Positions 34,611 to 43,557 of a DNA stretch of 64,000 bases are shown here, piece by piece. The stretch spans positions 1-64,000 of the forward strand of contig JABCTC010000005.1 in the NCBI GenBank assembly GCA_018238545.1. Direction: 5' to 3'. The notes under the pieces were generated by a model. That model worked only from the letters and a program-made list of their open reading frames with translations, did not search any database and had not been told where the DNA came from. Within the stretch, counting starts at the first letter, position 1. Every line of letters starts with the position of its first letter. The stretch is from Candidatus Heimdallarchaeota archaeon. Its GTDB lineage: Archaea > Asgardarchaeota > Heimdallarchaeia > Heimdallarchaeales > Heimdallarchaeaceae. Made by a program: the position numbers and the translations under genes.

Positions 34611-36569
34611 TTGAGGCTTTTGAATCTGAGCACCTACCCTAGAGCAAACTTTGAACATGTACGGAAGCTAATTAGTGAAGGAAAGTATGAAGAAGCCTTA
34701 AAAAACTTGAAAAGTATTCAAAAGAAGGGAGATTTGGAAGAGAAGAAGCTGATAAATTGCCAGATTCTCAAAAGTGAGATATATAATAAAACAGGCAAAT
34801 ATGAAAAAGCTCTGAATTTAGCAGAAGAAGCTCTTGAGAAATGCAAGGATCCTGACGACTGTTTAGCTATTCTAGATGCAACAAATGAAACAGCTTATTC
34901 CTATTGGCGATTAGGTAAACTCGAAGAAGCTAAAAAAATACTTGATAAAAATAAACAAATTATTAAAAAATTAAAAGGCCAAAAAATAGGATCTGTTATA
35001 CAAAGAGAAGCTAGAACTTACAGAATAAAAGGAGTACTTTATCATACAGAAGGTAATTTTGAAGAGGCAGAGAAATATTACAGAAAAAGCCTCTCTTTAT
35101 GGGAAAAAATTGGAGATAAGCAAGAAATAAGTTCGATTTTTAATAATCTTGGAGTTCTAAATAGATCAAAAGGAGAGCTTCACAAAGCCTTAGGGTATTA
35201 TCAAAAAAGTTTGTTTCTTTACAAAGAGTTTGGTAACATAGATGATATCGCTACATCTCTAAACAACATAGGGAATATATTTCGCTATCAGGGAGAGTTA
35301 GATGAAGCATTAAGTTACTATAAACAAAGTCTTGATAGTTGGGAAGAAATTGGCAATAGTCAATTTGTTAGTTTAGCTTTTTACAATATTGGAGAAGTCT
35401 ATCAACAAAAAGGGAAGTTTGATACAGCTATACGTTATTTCAAGCAAAGTCTCTCATTGAGAGAGGAGATAGGAAATAAGCAAGATATAGCTATGACTTT
35501 ATTTTATTTAATTTCGGCTTCTTTGGATTCAAACAATACAAAAAGTGCACAAAGATATTTAGATAGATTAAGATATATAGAATCTTCTAAAAAGAATTCT
35601 TTTGTCAGTCAGTTACGAAAAATTGCTGAGGCAACTCTTTTAAAAACGAGTCCGAGGATGAAACATCGAGTCGAAGCTCAAGAACTTCTTCAGAAAGTAC
35701 TTGAAGAAGAAATTGTTGATCATTCATTAACAGTTATTGCGTTAATTGGATTAAGTGAATTACTTCTAGATGAGCTTAAGATTTCAGGAGATCAAGAGAT
35801 TTTTACGCTTCTCCAAGCTATGGTAAGCAGTCTGTTTGATATAGCAAAACATCAAGATTCTCACAATTTACTAGCGAAAACTTACTGGTTACAGAGCCAA
35901 ATAGCCTTAGTTGATTTAGACTTAGAAAAGGCAAGAGAATTACTGAATAAAGCTCAAGAAATTGCAGAAAGAAAGGGATTACGCAAATTAGCTATTAGTA
36001 TTTCAAGCGATCACGATTCTTTATTGAACCAATTGAGTGAATGGGAGAATTTGATTAACAAAAAAGTAGGGCTGAAAGAAAGAATAGAGCTTGCTCAGCT
36101 TGGTGGTCTGGTTGTAAAACTGATCAAGAACGGAAATTCTGGTGCTACAGAAATTATTAATGAAGAACCTGTTCTACTTATTGTCTTATCTGAGAATGGA
36201 ACACCCCTATATACAAAGAATTACGTTGAAGGTAGTCAATTTGATGGAGTCTTGATTGGAGGATTTCTTGCAGCAATAATTAAATTTAGCCAAGAAACAT
36301 TCGCAAGTGAGGGATCAATTGAAAGGATTAAACATCAAGAGTACACTTTACTAGTAAAAGCAAAGAAGCCATTTCTTTTTAGTTATGTAATTAAAGGACA
36401 AACCTATTCAGCAATGCAAAAGTTAGAAGCTCTAACTAGAATTATAGGAACATCGACATCTATATGGGAAGATCTACTAAGAGCAATAAAAACATCAAAA
36501 CCGATTTCGGTGGCCTCTAGAAATATGATTGATGAATTAGCTAAAATGGTCTTTCCCAGCAAAGCTTAG
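34611..36569 (+). CDS. TPR protein with longin/roadblock-like C-terminal domain
   Basis: A 652-residue protein. Residues 1-340 are about eight TPR units (SIFNNLGVLNRSKGELHKALGYYQKSL, SLNNIGNIFRYQGELDEALSYYKQSL style). A second helical stretch spans 340-480. The C-terminal 150 residues (VLLIVLSENGTPLYTKNY, GVLIGGFLAAIIKFSQETF, then EYTLLVKAKKPFLFSYVIKG) look like a longin or roadblock-type domain found in Asgard small-GTPase regulators. TTG at 34611 is the only plausible start. No enzyme motif. Confidence 0.8.
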   Translation: MRLLNLSTYPRANFEHVRKLISEGKYEEALKNLKSIQKKGDLEEKKLINCQILKSEIYNKTGKYEKALNLAEEALEKCKDPDDCLAILDATNETAYSYWRLGKLEEAKKILDKNKQIIKKLKGQKIGSVIQREARTYRIKGVLYHTEGNFEEAEKYYRKSLSLWEKIGDKQEISSIFNNLGVLNRSKGELHKALGYYQKSLFLYKEFGNIDDIATSLNNIGNIFRYQGELDEALSYYKQSLDSWEEIGNSQFVSLAFYNIGEVYQQKGKFDTAIRYFKQSLSLREEIGNKQDIAMTLFYLISASLDSNNTKSAQRYLDRLRYIESSKKNSFVSQLRKIAEATLLKTSPRMKHRVEAQELLQKVLEEEIVDHSLTVIALIGLSELLLDELKISGDQEIFTLLQAMVSSLFDIAKHQDSHNLLAKTYWLQSQIALVDLDLEKARELLNKAQEIAERKGLRKLAISISSDHDSLLNQLSEWENLINKKVGLKERIELAQLGGLVVKLIKNGNSGATEIINEEPVLLIVLSENGTPLYTKNYVEGSQFDGVLIGGFLAAIIKFSQETFASEGSIERIKHQEYTLLVKAKKPFLFSYVIKGQTYSAMQKLEALTRIIGTSTSIWEDLLRAIKTSKPISVASRNMIDELAKMVFPSKA

Positions 36570-36632
36570 GGTAGCAGTATTTTGTTTGACGCTTTAGAAA
36601 ACTTAATTACTTAAGGTAAGTTCATATTTAAC

Positions 36633-37076
36633 ATGTCTTTAAAAGAAGAATTACAAAGATTCACTAAAAATCCATGGGGAATTGGTGTTATAATATCTTG
36701 GATACTCCTAATCGTATTTTCTCTATATTATATGATTTGGTCGTTCATTATAGCTGCACTTCCATTCTCTGGGATAAACGTGTTAATGGGATTAATTCAA
36801 TTATTAGTACTTGGTTCAGCTGTTTTATATCTACTAACATATCTCATTGAACCCAAGGTCAATTATGACAGTATATTATTATACAAAGTGTTTTCATTCG
36901 TACCTTTAGGTATTATCTATCTAATAGCAGTGTTAGCAGGATATCTTACCTTCGTAACACTTCTGTGGCCATATTCTACAATGTTTTTAGCAAGTATAGG
37001 GATTATTTTATGTACCTATTATTATCTAAAGAAGAAAGATGAAACATCTGTAGCTACAGCAGAAGAAGAAATATAA
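36633..37076 (+). CDS. Four-TM membrane protein, unknown
   Basis: 147 residues with four hydrophobic segments (roughly 17-40, 45-66, 80-103, 108-127), a cytosolic N-terminus starting MSLKEELQRFTKNPWG, and a short Lys/Glu C-terminal tail. No family recognised. A plausible start is ATG 36633. Confidence 0.65.
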   Translation: MSLKEELQRFTKNPWGIGVIISWILLIVFSLYYMIWSFIIAALPFSGINVLMGLIQLLVLGSAVLYLLTYLIEPKVNYDSILLYKVFSFVPLGIIYLIAVLAGYLTFVTLLWPYSTMFLASIGIILCTYYYLKKKDETSVATAEEEI

Positions 37077-37195
37077 AAATAAATAGATGATTTCACTAAG
37101 ATATAATAATAATTATTGTTATTAATCCTTTTTTTTAAATAACTTTTTAATGTTTTTTTACAATACATATTATAAGTATTTGAAACGGGGATTAA

Positions 37196-38173
37196 ATGAA
37201 AACAAAAATTAATCGTTACAGTCTATTGATAATTTTTATAGCGAGTTTAGTAATAAGTAATATAGCGATTACAACTTCAACTGCTGTATTAACCCAACCA
37301 ATCATTGCGGACCATACAATTGTAAACATAGTTCGTTATGACCAAATACCTGAATCAGCGATTATCTATGCTAAAAATACCCTTCACATTGCTTATGAGC
37401 ACACATCTCATGGTTCTCAAATACCTGGTGGGATGGCACCATTAGCTGCTTTTAAAGAAGGGGGTGGCGGAACAGTGGGGCTGTATTCTTATAACAGTAC
37501 TTTCCTCCATGACGATGCTATGGCAAGTTATGCTGCTTCGGCTGCAGATTTGGGTTATGCAGATTGGGCAGAAGCTACAAGAAATTATCTAGAAGATCCT
37601 GCAAACGCTGATTGTAATGTGATAATGTGGTCATGGTGTGGTCAAGTAAACGACTATTTAGGTCAAACCATGATAGATCATTACCTAGGTCCAATGTCTC
37701 AACTTGAAACAGACTTTCCTGATGTGATGTTTGTGTATATGACTGGTCATGTTGAGGGGTTAGGGATAGGTGGTAGCGTTTGGCTCAGTAATGAACAAAT
37801 AAGAAATCATTGCAAAGACAATAACAAGATACTTTTTGATTTTGCTGATATCGAATCCTATGACCCAGATGGAAATTATTATGGTGACAAAAATGTAACT
37901 GACAGCTGCAGCTGGTACAATGAGACACATAATGGCAATTGGGCTTTAGATTGGCAAGCAACACATACTGAAGGTGTTGACTGGTATGACTGCGTCTGTG
38001 CTCATAGTCAAGCATTAAATGGAAACTTGAAAGCTTATGCAATCTGGTGGTTATGGGCAAAACTTGCAGGATGGAGCCCCACAGTAAACGAAAGTATCGC
38101 AGCTGTACCAATCATAAGTGTCATAGCTGTATCTATTGCAATAATGGTTCTAAAGAAATATGGTGAAAAATAG
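37196..38173 (+). CDS. Secreted, membrane-anchored protein of a bacterial-type ectodomain family
   Basis: 325 residues with a signal-like hydrophobic N-terminus (about 9-31), an extracellular domain, and a hydrophobic C-terminal anchor (about 300-320) followed by KKYGEK. The ectodomain has EHTSHGSQIPGGM, NVIMWSWCGQVND, VYMTGHVEG, LFDFADIESYDPDGNYYG and VCAHSQALNGNLKAYAIWWLWAKLAGW, a pattern I associate with secreted bacterial proteins of SGNH-like fold without known function. His/Cys-rich conserved positions suggest an enzyme. Substrate unknown. Confidence 0.6.
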   Translation: MKTKINRYSLLIIFIASLVISNIAITTSTAVLTQPIIADHTIVNIVRYDQIPESAIIYAKNTLHIAYEHTSHGSQIPGGMAPLAAFKEGGGGTVGLYSYNSTFLHDDAMASYAASAADLGYADWAEATRNYLEDPANADCNVIMWSWCGQVNDYLGQTMIDHYLGPMSQLETDFPDVMFVYMTGHVEGLGIGGSVWLSNEQIRNHCKDNNKILFDFADIESYDPDGNYYGDKNVTDSCSWYNETHNGNWALDWQATHTEGVDWYDCVCAHSQALNGNLKAYAIWWLWAKLAGWSPTVNESIAAVPIISVIAVSIAIMVLKKYGEK

Positions 38174-38177
38174 ATAC

Positions 38178-38738
38178 CTAACTCGTATCCTTTTTCTTTA
38201 TTTTCAACAGTTTAATTAAAGAAGAAAACTTTGTGAAATCAACTTCTTCTGGATCATCTTCCTTTGAGTTCCATCCAAAAAGAAATTTAGCATCTCGGGG
38301 GAATTTTGTTACATACCATATGAAAAATTGGTTCTTTGTTTCTACATCTTCAATTAGTTCATACTTTGCTGGGAATTTACGAAAACCAATTTTCACTTCC
38401 ACATCATCAGGATTAGCTAGGAGATTATTGAACCAATGAGCTTTCCCACCTCTTCCTGCAACAACATAAACCTCTCCATCTTTTCTTCTATATTCAAGAG
38501 GAGTTGTCCTCACTTTTCCTGTTTTTCGTCCCTTTGTGGAAAGTAAAAGAAATATCTTACCAAAACCAAATAGGGGGAATATTCCTAATTTATAAAGGGG
38601 GATAGTAACATATTTGTTAAGGCGTTTCCAACGTTTTAACGATTTTTGCTTTTGAATCTTATCACCAAATAGGAAATTATGCTCTACTGAGCCTGGACGG
38701 GGAAACACTCCACCTTCCCTTTGATCTGATTTATTCAT
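38178..38738 (-). CDS. Deazaflavin (F420)-dependent nitroreductase-family protein
   Basis: 186 residues of the DDN (DUF385) split-barrel family, which use F420H2. Characteristic are STKGRKTGKVRTTPLEYRRKDGEVYVVAGRGGKAHWFNNLLANPDDVEV and the F-x-A-x-Y/L region that follows. The N-terminal 45 residues are basic and helical. It probably reduces a quinone-like or other electrophilic substrate. The cofactor is made by the cofD-cofC operon at 5.6-7.9 kb. Confidence 0.88.
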   Translation of the reverse strand: MNKSDQREGGVFPRPGSVEHNFLFGDKIQKQKSLKRWKRLNKYVTIPLYKLGIFPLFGFGKIFLLLSTKGRKTGKVRTTPLEYRRKDGEVYVVAGRGGKAHWFNNLLANPDDVEVKIGFRKFPAKYELIEDVETKNQFFIWYVTKFPRDAKFLFGWNSKEDDPEEVDFTKFSSLIKLLKIKKKDTS

Positions 38739-38852
38739 AAATTACCATGAAATGAAGCTTAAATAAAGATTGTCCGCAATAAATAAGTGAACTCTTGATT
38801 ACCCAAAAGTATTTGTTTTCCTTTTGTACACATATAATTTGAGGTTCTATAG

Positions 38853-39239
38853 ATGAAAAAAGATAACTATCAAGCATCATATGTATCTGAAATGATAGAT
38901 GAAGATGATGGTGTTGACGATTTTGAGGGATATGAGGAGGTTGAATTTGAGATAGGTCTTGAGTTATATGAACTAGGATTAGATGAAAACAAAAGAAAAG
39001 ATGCATCCAAAGAGGGAGATAAAATGACATTCAGGTTATTGTTTTCAGCATTATTGGCACTTATTTTTATGATTATCACTCCTTTGACAGCAAAACAAAT
39101 TGATCTGATAACTTATTGGTGGGCACCTTTGATTGCTGCATTTGTGGGAGCTTTAATAGGAGCATATATTGGTTCTATTTTTGATGCCTTCAACTTTAAT
39201 CTACCACGTAAAGAGAATAAAATTGATGTACAGCAGTAA
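38853..39239 (+). CDS. Two-TM protein with acidic N-terminus
   Basis: 128 residues: a strongly acidic cytosolic N-terminus (EDDGVDDFEGYEEVEFEIG region), two TM segments (about 57-78 and 88-110) and a short charged tail. No family recognised. ATG 38853; TATA-like element near 38826-38837. Confidence 0.55.
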   Translation: MKKDNYQASYVSEMIDEDDGVDDFEGYEEVEFEIGLELYELGLDENKRKDASKEGDKMTFRLLFSALLALIFMIITPLTAKQIDLITYWWAPLIAAFVGALIGAYIGSIFDAFNFNLPRKENKIDVQQ

Positions 39240-39292
39240 ATTCTTTTGAATCACTTTTTATATATGAGAAATGAAATATTATATTGATTCAC

Positions 39293-40189
39293 ATGGGGAG
39301 AAAGAAATATTTTCTTATGTTAATATTATTATGTTTCAATTTTTATTATTCAACTGACATAATTGTTGCAGCAAAAAACTACACAATTGAAGCTCAAGAT
39401 AGTATAATACTTACTTACGAAGAATCATCAGAAAGTATTGTTATTTTAGAATTTGAAAATTATGAAGCAAAGAAGTTTCATGTTGAGGTTAAAAATTTGA
39501 GTAATATGATATTATCCTCACGATACAATTATACACAAAATTTACACTTAGCTTTTATTAAAGAAGGTCAATATACTGTTACCATAACAAACCCAAATAA
39601 CGAAAATATGGAAATCAGTTTAGAACAAGATTCTTTTCCAATTTCATTCAATTCAAATACTGGGGGATATTCTTACAAGGATGATCTCTACTGTTGGAGT
39701 TTCAATTCTGTAGAAGAATCTTATAGAGCTATATTTCCAATAAGCACCATCAATTCAAAATACTATGAACTTTTCTTCATTGTTGCAAATTATGACACAT
39801 TAGGTAATATCTGGCTTTCATACAAGAATCCAACAACTGAATCATATTGGGCAGCGTATCTTGATCCTATAAGTTATTCAAGAAATGGAAAAGTATCGGT
39901 TAAAATTGAGGAAGGGATGAGTTGGCTAGTTACAGATTTATCAATAACAAGTGATTGTAATGTGTTGATTATCCTTTACGATGCACCAATATTCACAGCA
40001 TTAGGCAAGGTTTTAGTGGGTATAGTTACAACTGGGGTAGCAATTGTCATGTTCTTATTTGTTTATTATAACCCTCTCAAGTACAGAAAACGTAAGGTTG
40101 GAGGGAAATCTTATGATAGTATTAAGAGTGATTACGAGTCATCTGAAAAAATGCCATTGAAGATAAAAGAAGTGTTTAATGAAGAGTAA
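39293..40189 (+). CDS. Membrane-anchored extracellular protein, unknown
   Basis: About 298 residues. N-terminal signal (MGRKKYFLMLILLCFNFYY), a beta-rich ectodomain (to about 245) with several NxS/T sites, one TM segment (about 248-270) and a 30-residue charged cytosolic tail. ATG 39293 is preferred over TTG 39284 because a TATA element (TTTTATATATG near 39256) sits about 30 bp upstream. Function unknown. Confidence 0.6.
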   Translation: MGRKKYFLMLILLCFNFYYSTDIIVAAKNYTIEAQDSIILTYEESSESIVILEFENYEAKKFHVEVKNLSNMILSSRYNYTQNLHLAFIKEGQYTVTITNPNNENMEISLEQDSFPISFNSNTGGYSYKDDLYCWSFNSVEESYRAIFPISTINSKYYELFFIVANYDTLGNIWLSYKNPTTESYWAAYLDPISYSRNGKVSVKIEEGMSWLVTDLSITSDCNVLIILYDAPIFTALGKVLVGIVTTGVAIVMFLFVYYNPLKYRKRKVGGKSYDSIKSDYESSEKMPLKIKEVFNEE

Positions 40190-40220
40190 AACAAAAAAAA
40201 TAGAAAGAAAAAATGGAAGT

Positions 40221-40604
40221 TTATTCAATTTTTATTTCTTTTTCAAATTTCCAAAAACCATGTATATTGCAATAAGAGGTAGCAATAAGTTTTCCTGATT
40301 TTTCAGTTTTTAGTTGAAAAACTGCAAAGGGTTCAGAATAAACTCCACTTGTATCTGGACCGTTAATTGAAGCACCGTGAGCATCAAAATTAGCTAATCC
40401 AATTTGATAAGGATATTTCTCACCTTCTGGCCAAAACATTAGTTTTATCCATGAAATGTGATGTTCTGTTTTGTTGGGATGAGAGATCTCTTTACCTACA
40501 CTAACAGTAACAGGGGTTTTTTCTCCACTCTTAACAACGTCAACTACTTCAATAACAGGCACATGTTTTTCTGTTTTCCAATCAGCTGTTCCATATAAGT
40601 CCAT
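40221..40604 (-). CDS. Superoxide reductase (neelaredoxin type)
   Basis: 127 residues; reduces superoxide to peroxide. The iron site is complete: Glu12, His14, His42, His48, Cys112 and His115 (EKHVP, HPNKTEHHISW, YCNIHGFW). There is no desulforedoxin domain, so it is the one-iron type. Typical of anaerobes exposed to oxygen. Surrounding genes do not belong to its pathway. Confidence 0.94.
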   Translation of the reverse strand: MDLYGTADWKTEKHVPVIEVVDVVKSGEKTPVTVSVGKEISHPNKTEHHISWIKLMFWPEGEKYPYQIGLANFDAHGASINGPDTSGVYSEPFAVFQLKTEKSGKLIATSYCNIHGFWKFEKEIKIE

Positions 40605-40716
40605 ATGTACTCACCTAAGTTATTGGAACTACATCTATAAATAAATTTCTTGGAAGAACAAAAATTTGCAAAATAATAATAATAATAAGTAACAAAAGAA
40701 AAGGAAAAAAGAGATT

Positions 40717-41148
40717 CTAATCGTCTTCGAGAACAGTGGGTTCAAGTGGGTAAGATTCTTTTGTTGGAGATGGTTGACCAGACTGATGAGCAGAAATATC
40801 GCTTTCTACCTCGTTTAGTTCTTGCTCTAGTTTATCTATTTCTCCTTCAACCTTTTTGATTCTTCTCTCAAACTCTCGTATTTTATATTCTTTTTCAGCG
40901 ATGTGCGCTTCTTTCTTCTTTGTTGCAACCTCACTTTTGAAAGCTTTATCTATCAACCCTTGTTGTTCAAAATCAATTTTCTTTAACAATTGTTCCTCTC
41001 GTTCTCTATTATCTCGAGCTTTCTTCTTCATTTGCTCAGCAATTTTTTTCTTCAAATCTTGCAAATCGCCTAGTTTTTTGAAAATGTCTTCTTCTACGTC
41101 GTGTTTTTTCTCTAGAAGTTTAAAATAATGAACATTCGATTCACTCAT
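40717..41148 (-). CDS. Coiled-coil protein, unknown
   Basis: 143 residues, almost wholly charged helix (KKHDVEEDIFKKLGDLQDLKKK, then a long ERRIKKVEGEIDKLEQELNEVE heptad region), with a short proline-containing acidic tail. No recognised family. A structural, scaffolding or ESCRT-like role would be pure guesswork. Confidence 0.55.
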   Translation of the reverse strand: MSESNVHYFKLLEKKHDVEEDIFKKLGDLQDLKKKIAEQMKKKARDNREREEQLLKKIDFEQQGLIDKAFKSEVATKKKEAHIAEKEYKIREFERRIKKVEGEIDKLEQELNEVESDISAHQSGQPSPTKESYPLEPTVLEDD

Positions 41149-41335
41149 ATTAATCCAAATTATTAGGGGAGATGATTGTTTTTAAATTTATAGAAATAAG
41201 GGAGATTAGAAAGTTCCGTTAAATTTTCTTAAGAAAAAATGGTAGAAATAAATGAAGATAGAAAAGAAAAATTTAAGAAGAAAAGCAATTGAAAGAGATT
41301 AGGTGTAAGAGTAAATACACATACACAAAAAAAAT

Positions 41336-41459
41336 CGGACCTTAGCTCAGTGGCTTAGAGCTCTCGGCTGTAGTCAGGAGACACCCTTGTGAACAATGAT
41401 CAAGGCGTCAGTCGGTAGTAACCGAGCGGTCCCGTGTTCAAATCACGGAGGTCCGACCA
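41336..41459 (+). tRNA. tRNA-Tyr (GTA) with intron, encoded CCA
   Basis: Acceptor CGGACCT pairs perfectly with AGGTCCG (41449-41455). D-stem GCTC/GAGC; anticodon stem CTCGG (41363-41367) with CCGAG (41422-41426); T-stem CCGTG/CACGG with loop TTCAAAT. Loop nucleotides C-T-GTA-G then A flank the intron, giving anticodon GTA at 41370-41372. The C1-G72 pair is the archaeal/eukaryotic tRNA-Tyr identity element. Discriminator A and CCA (41457-41459) are encoded. Confidence 0.93.
41374..41420 (+). other. Intron of tRNA-Tyr (canonical 37/38 position)
   Basis: A 47-nt insertion between nucleotides 37 (G41373) and 38 (A41421) of the tRNA. The position is canonical for archaeal introns cut by the tRNA-splicing endonuclease at a bulge-helix-bulge structure, which could form here, though I have not folded it. 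Confidence 0.8.
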
Positions 41460-41468
41460 CTTTATTTT

Positions 41469-42227
41469 TTATTTTGTTTTCTTACCTATTGCTGTAAATA
41501 CGGGTATAAAGATCATCCTTCTATTCTGCTTAATCAGCTGTTGCTCTTTTTCCATAATTTGTTTAAACTCTGTTTCTGTAATCAGATTCGCCTCTAACAC
41601 TCTTTTCCATTCTTCCTCTATGTTATTAATTAAAGATTCTTTGTTCCAGGTTTGAGCTATAACAGAGATCTCAGTTTCTAGCCCTGCGGATTCAAAATAG
41701 GAGAGTAATTTTCTTCCAGCTAAAGGATCAGCACCTTCGTCTCTTAGATATTCAGTATGTTTTTTACCAAGGTTCATTTCAGGATATTCAACCCACCCTC
41801 CATAATCAGGTTCAGCTAAAGCTGCAACATATCCTTGTTTTTTACATACTCTGTAAATTTCATTCATTGCTTTAGTCGGATTCTTTAACCACAATAAGAG
41901 ATATTGAAAAAGCACAATATCGAATTTATTATCTTTCAAAGGAAGGTTTTCAACAGCCTCCACAAGAAATTCTACGTCTTCAACTCTCTGCTTCGCTACT
42001 TCAATCATTTTTTCATCTATATCGATAGCTGTTATCTTAGCAGATGTTCGAGATCTTAGTTCTCTAGTTATTGTTCCCATGCCACAACCAATTTCTAAGA
42101 TGTTTTTTGCTTTGGTTAAATCTATCTTTCTGTAGATTTGGTTGCGAAAAAAAAGGGTCCAAGAAGCTTGACGTTCAAACTGTTCTACTATTTCTGGACC
42201 CCAATTAACTCTCGGTTTTTCATTCAT
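41469..42227 (-). CDS. SAM-dependent methyltransferase (third gene of radical SAM operon)
   Basis: About 252 residues. SAM-binding ILEIGCGMGTITREL, AIDIDEKMI, then VEAVENLPLKDNKFDIVLFQ and a C-terminal cap containing EPDYGGWVEYPE. It resembles UbiE-like small-molecule methyltransferases. The start is set at ATG 42227; the longer upstream frame overlaps the rSAM gene in a poor context. It begins 22 bp after the radical SAM stop on the same strand, so it may act on the same substrate. Confidence 0.85.
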   Translation of the reverse strand: MNEKPRVNWGPEIVEQFERQASWTLFFRNQIYRKIDLTKAKNILEIGCGMGTITRELRSRTSAKITAIDIDEKMIEVAKQRVEDVEFLVEAVENLPLKDNKFDIVLFQYLLLWLKNPTKAMNEIYRVCKKQGYVAALAEPDYGGWVEYPEMNLGKKHTEYLRDEGADPLAGRKLLSYFESAGLETEISVIAQTWNKESLINNIEEEWKRVLEANLITETEFKQIMEKEQQLIKQNRRMIFIPVFTAIGKKTK

Positions 42228-42249
42228 TTGAGACACACATTTGACAATA

Positions 42250-43557
42250 TTATGAGAAGGATTCTCTACAAACAGTAGTTGGAGCACTATAATTAAGAGG
42301 ACATCCTCCTCCACAGATTTCCACTTCAGGACAATCAGTGCACTCATCAGGTAGATATTTCATTTTCCTTAAACTCTTAGCAAGCTTGTGGTTCCATATT
42401 TTCTTCCATTTTGTGTTCAAGATATGGCCTAGTGGTTCAAAATAACTTTGACATGGAAGAACCATACCATCAGGTTCTATTGCCATGGCAATATGAGCTG
42501 CTGTGCATTGCTTTAATCCTAACCCTTTTTCAATTGGATTAAAATCGCAGTATCTTGTAGGACTGTACCAGAGGAAACCCATGTCTTTTTCTTCTGCTTT
42601 GTTCATTATCCGACTAATAACATCATCCAATGCTTCGACAGAGAGAGTGAAAGCTTCATCTTTTCCGCCTCCTGATTTGATGATACCATTTGCAGCAAAA
42701 TGGTCTATACCTAGAGAATCGAGGAAATCTATTGTTTTCTCAATATCTTTTATATTGTAAGGAGTTAAGGTTGTATTTGTTAAGATGTACACTGGAGTAG
42801 GAACGATGTTTTTTATTCCTTGAACAGTTTCTTTCCAAGCTCCTTTGAAACCGCAAAGTTCATCATGAAGCTTCTCATCGTGACTCTCGATTGTGATTTG
42901 GAAATGATCTATTCCAGCAGTAACTAGTTTGTCTACAAATTTCTTATCCTTAAACATCCTACCATTCGAGATTATACCAGTAATAATTCCCAAATCTTCA
43001 GCATAAGCTACTAACTCTGGTAAATCCTTTCTTAATGTAGGTTCCCCACCAGTAAAAGTTACATGAGGAATACCAATTTCCCACAGATTGTCTAGTACTT
43101 GTTTCCATTCGTCTGTAGTCAATTCAATGATTTCTCTCTTATGTTCGACATAACATTTAGTGCATTTATTATTGCATCTGTAGGTTAAGGCTAAATCCAT
43201 ACGTAAAGGAGCAGAGAAAGGAGTTTCTAGTAAAGAACTGATGTCTTGAGATAAGTGTTGCACAGGATCGATATCGGGTTTTGTTAAGAGATCCATTATT
43301 GATGTCTTGAAATCTACTAAGTCGTTCATCAGTTGAATCTCATCTACACGATATTTTCTTTTAACTTCGGATACAATTTCCTCATTGGTTTTCCCTTCAA
43401 TTATTCGAGAAGCAAAATCTGTTGCAGTTCTGTTTAAATGAAAAATTCTTGTAGCATTTACCAAGAGTAAACTATTACCCTTTTTCTCTTTCCTTAAATG
43501 CATTCTTGCAAAAGTATCTAAATTCCTTATATGGGACATTTTCTTTTCTCGCATCAT
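42250..43557 (-). CDS. PqqD-like/radical SAM/SPASM protein
   Basis: About 435 residues. Residues 1-90 resemble the peptide-binding PqqD/RRE domain (VNATRIFHLNRTATDFA, EEIVSEVKRKYRVDE). The radical SAM [4Fe-4S] motif is Cys128-x3-Cys132-x2-Cys135 (YRCNNKCTKCY), followed by TFTGGEPTLR. The C-terminus has a SPASM-like Cys array (CQSYF, CTDCPEVEICGGGC). Such enzymes modify ribosomal peptides or proteins. Start at ATG 43557 has SD GGAGGTGG and overlaps the upstream stop (ATGA). Upstream (Cys-Ala)6-tailed protein is its likely substrate. Confidence 0.9.
   Translation of the reverse strand: MMREKKMSHIRNLDTFARMHLRKEKKGNSLLLVNATRIFHLNRTATDFASRIIEGKTNEEIVSEVKRKYRVDEIQLMNDLVDFKTSIMDLLTKPDIDPVQHLSQDISSLLETPFSAPLRMDLALTYRCNNKCTKCYVEHKREIIELTTDEWKQVLDNLWEIGIPHVTFTGGEPTLRKDLPELVAYAEDLGIITGIISNGRMFKDKKFVDKLVTAGIDHFQITIESHDEKLHDELCGFKGAWKETVQGIKNIVPTPVYILTNTTLTPYNIKDIEKTIDFLDSLGIDHFAANGIIKSGGGKDEAFTLSVEALDDVISRIMNKAEEKDMGFLWYSPTRYCDFNPIEKGLGLKQCTAAHIAMAIEPDGMVLPCQSYFEPLGHILNTKWKKIWNHKLAKSLRKMKYLPDECTDCPEVEICGGGCPLNYSAPTTVCRESFS

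Noticed and set aside
40672..40690. AAT trinucleotide tract
   Set aside because: A short AT-rich microsatellite; likely neutral.
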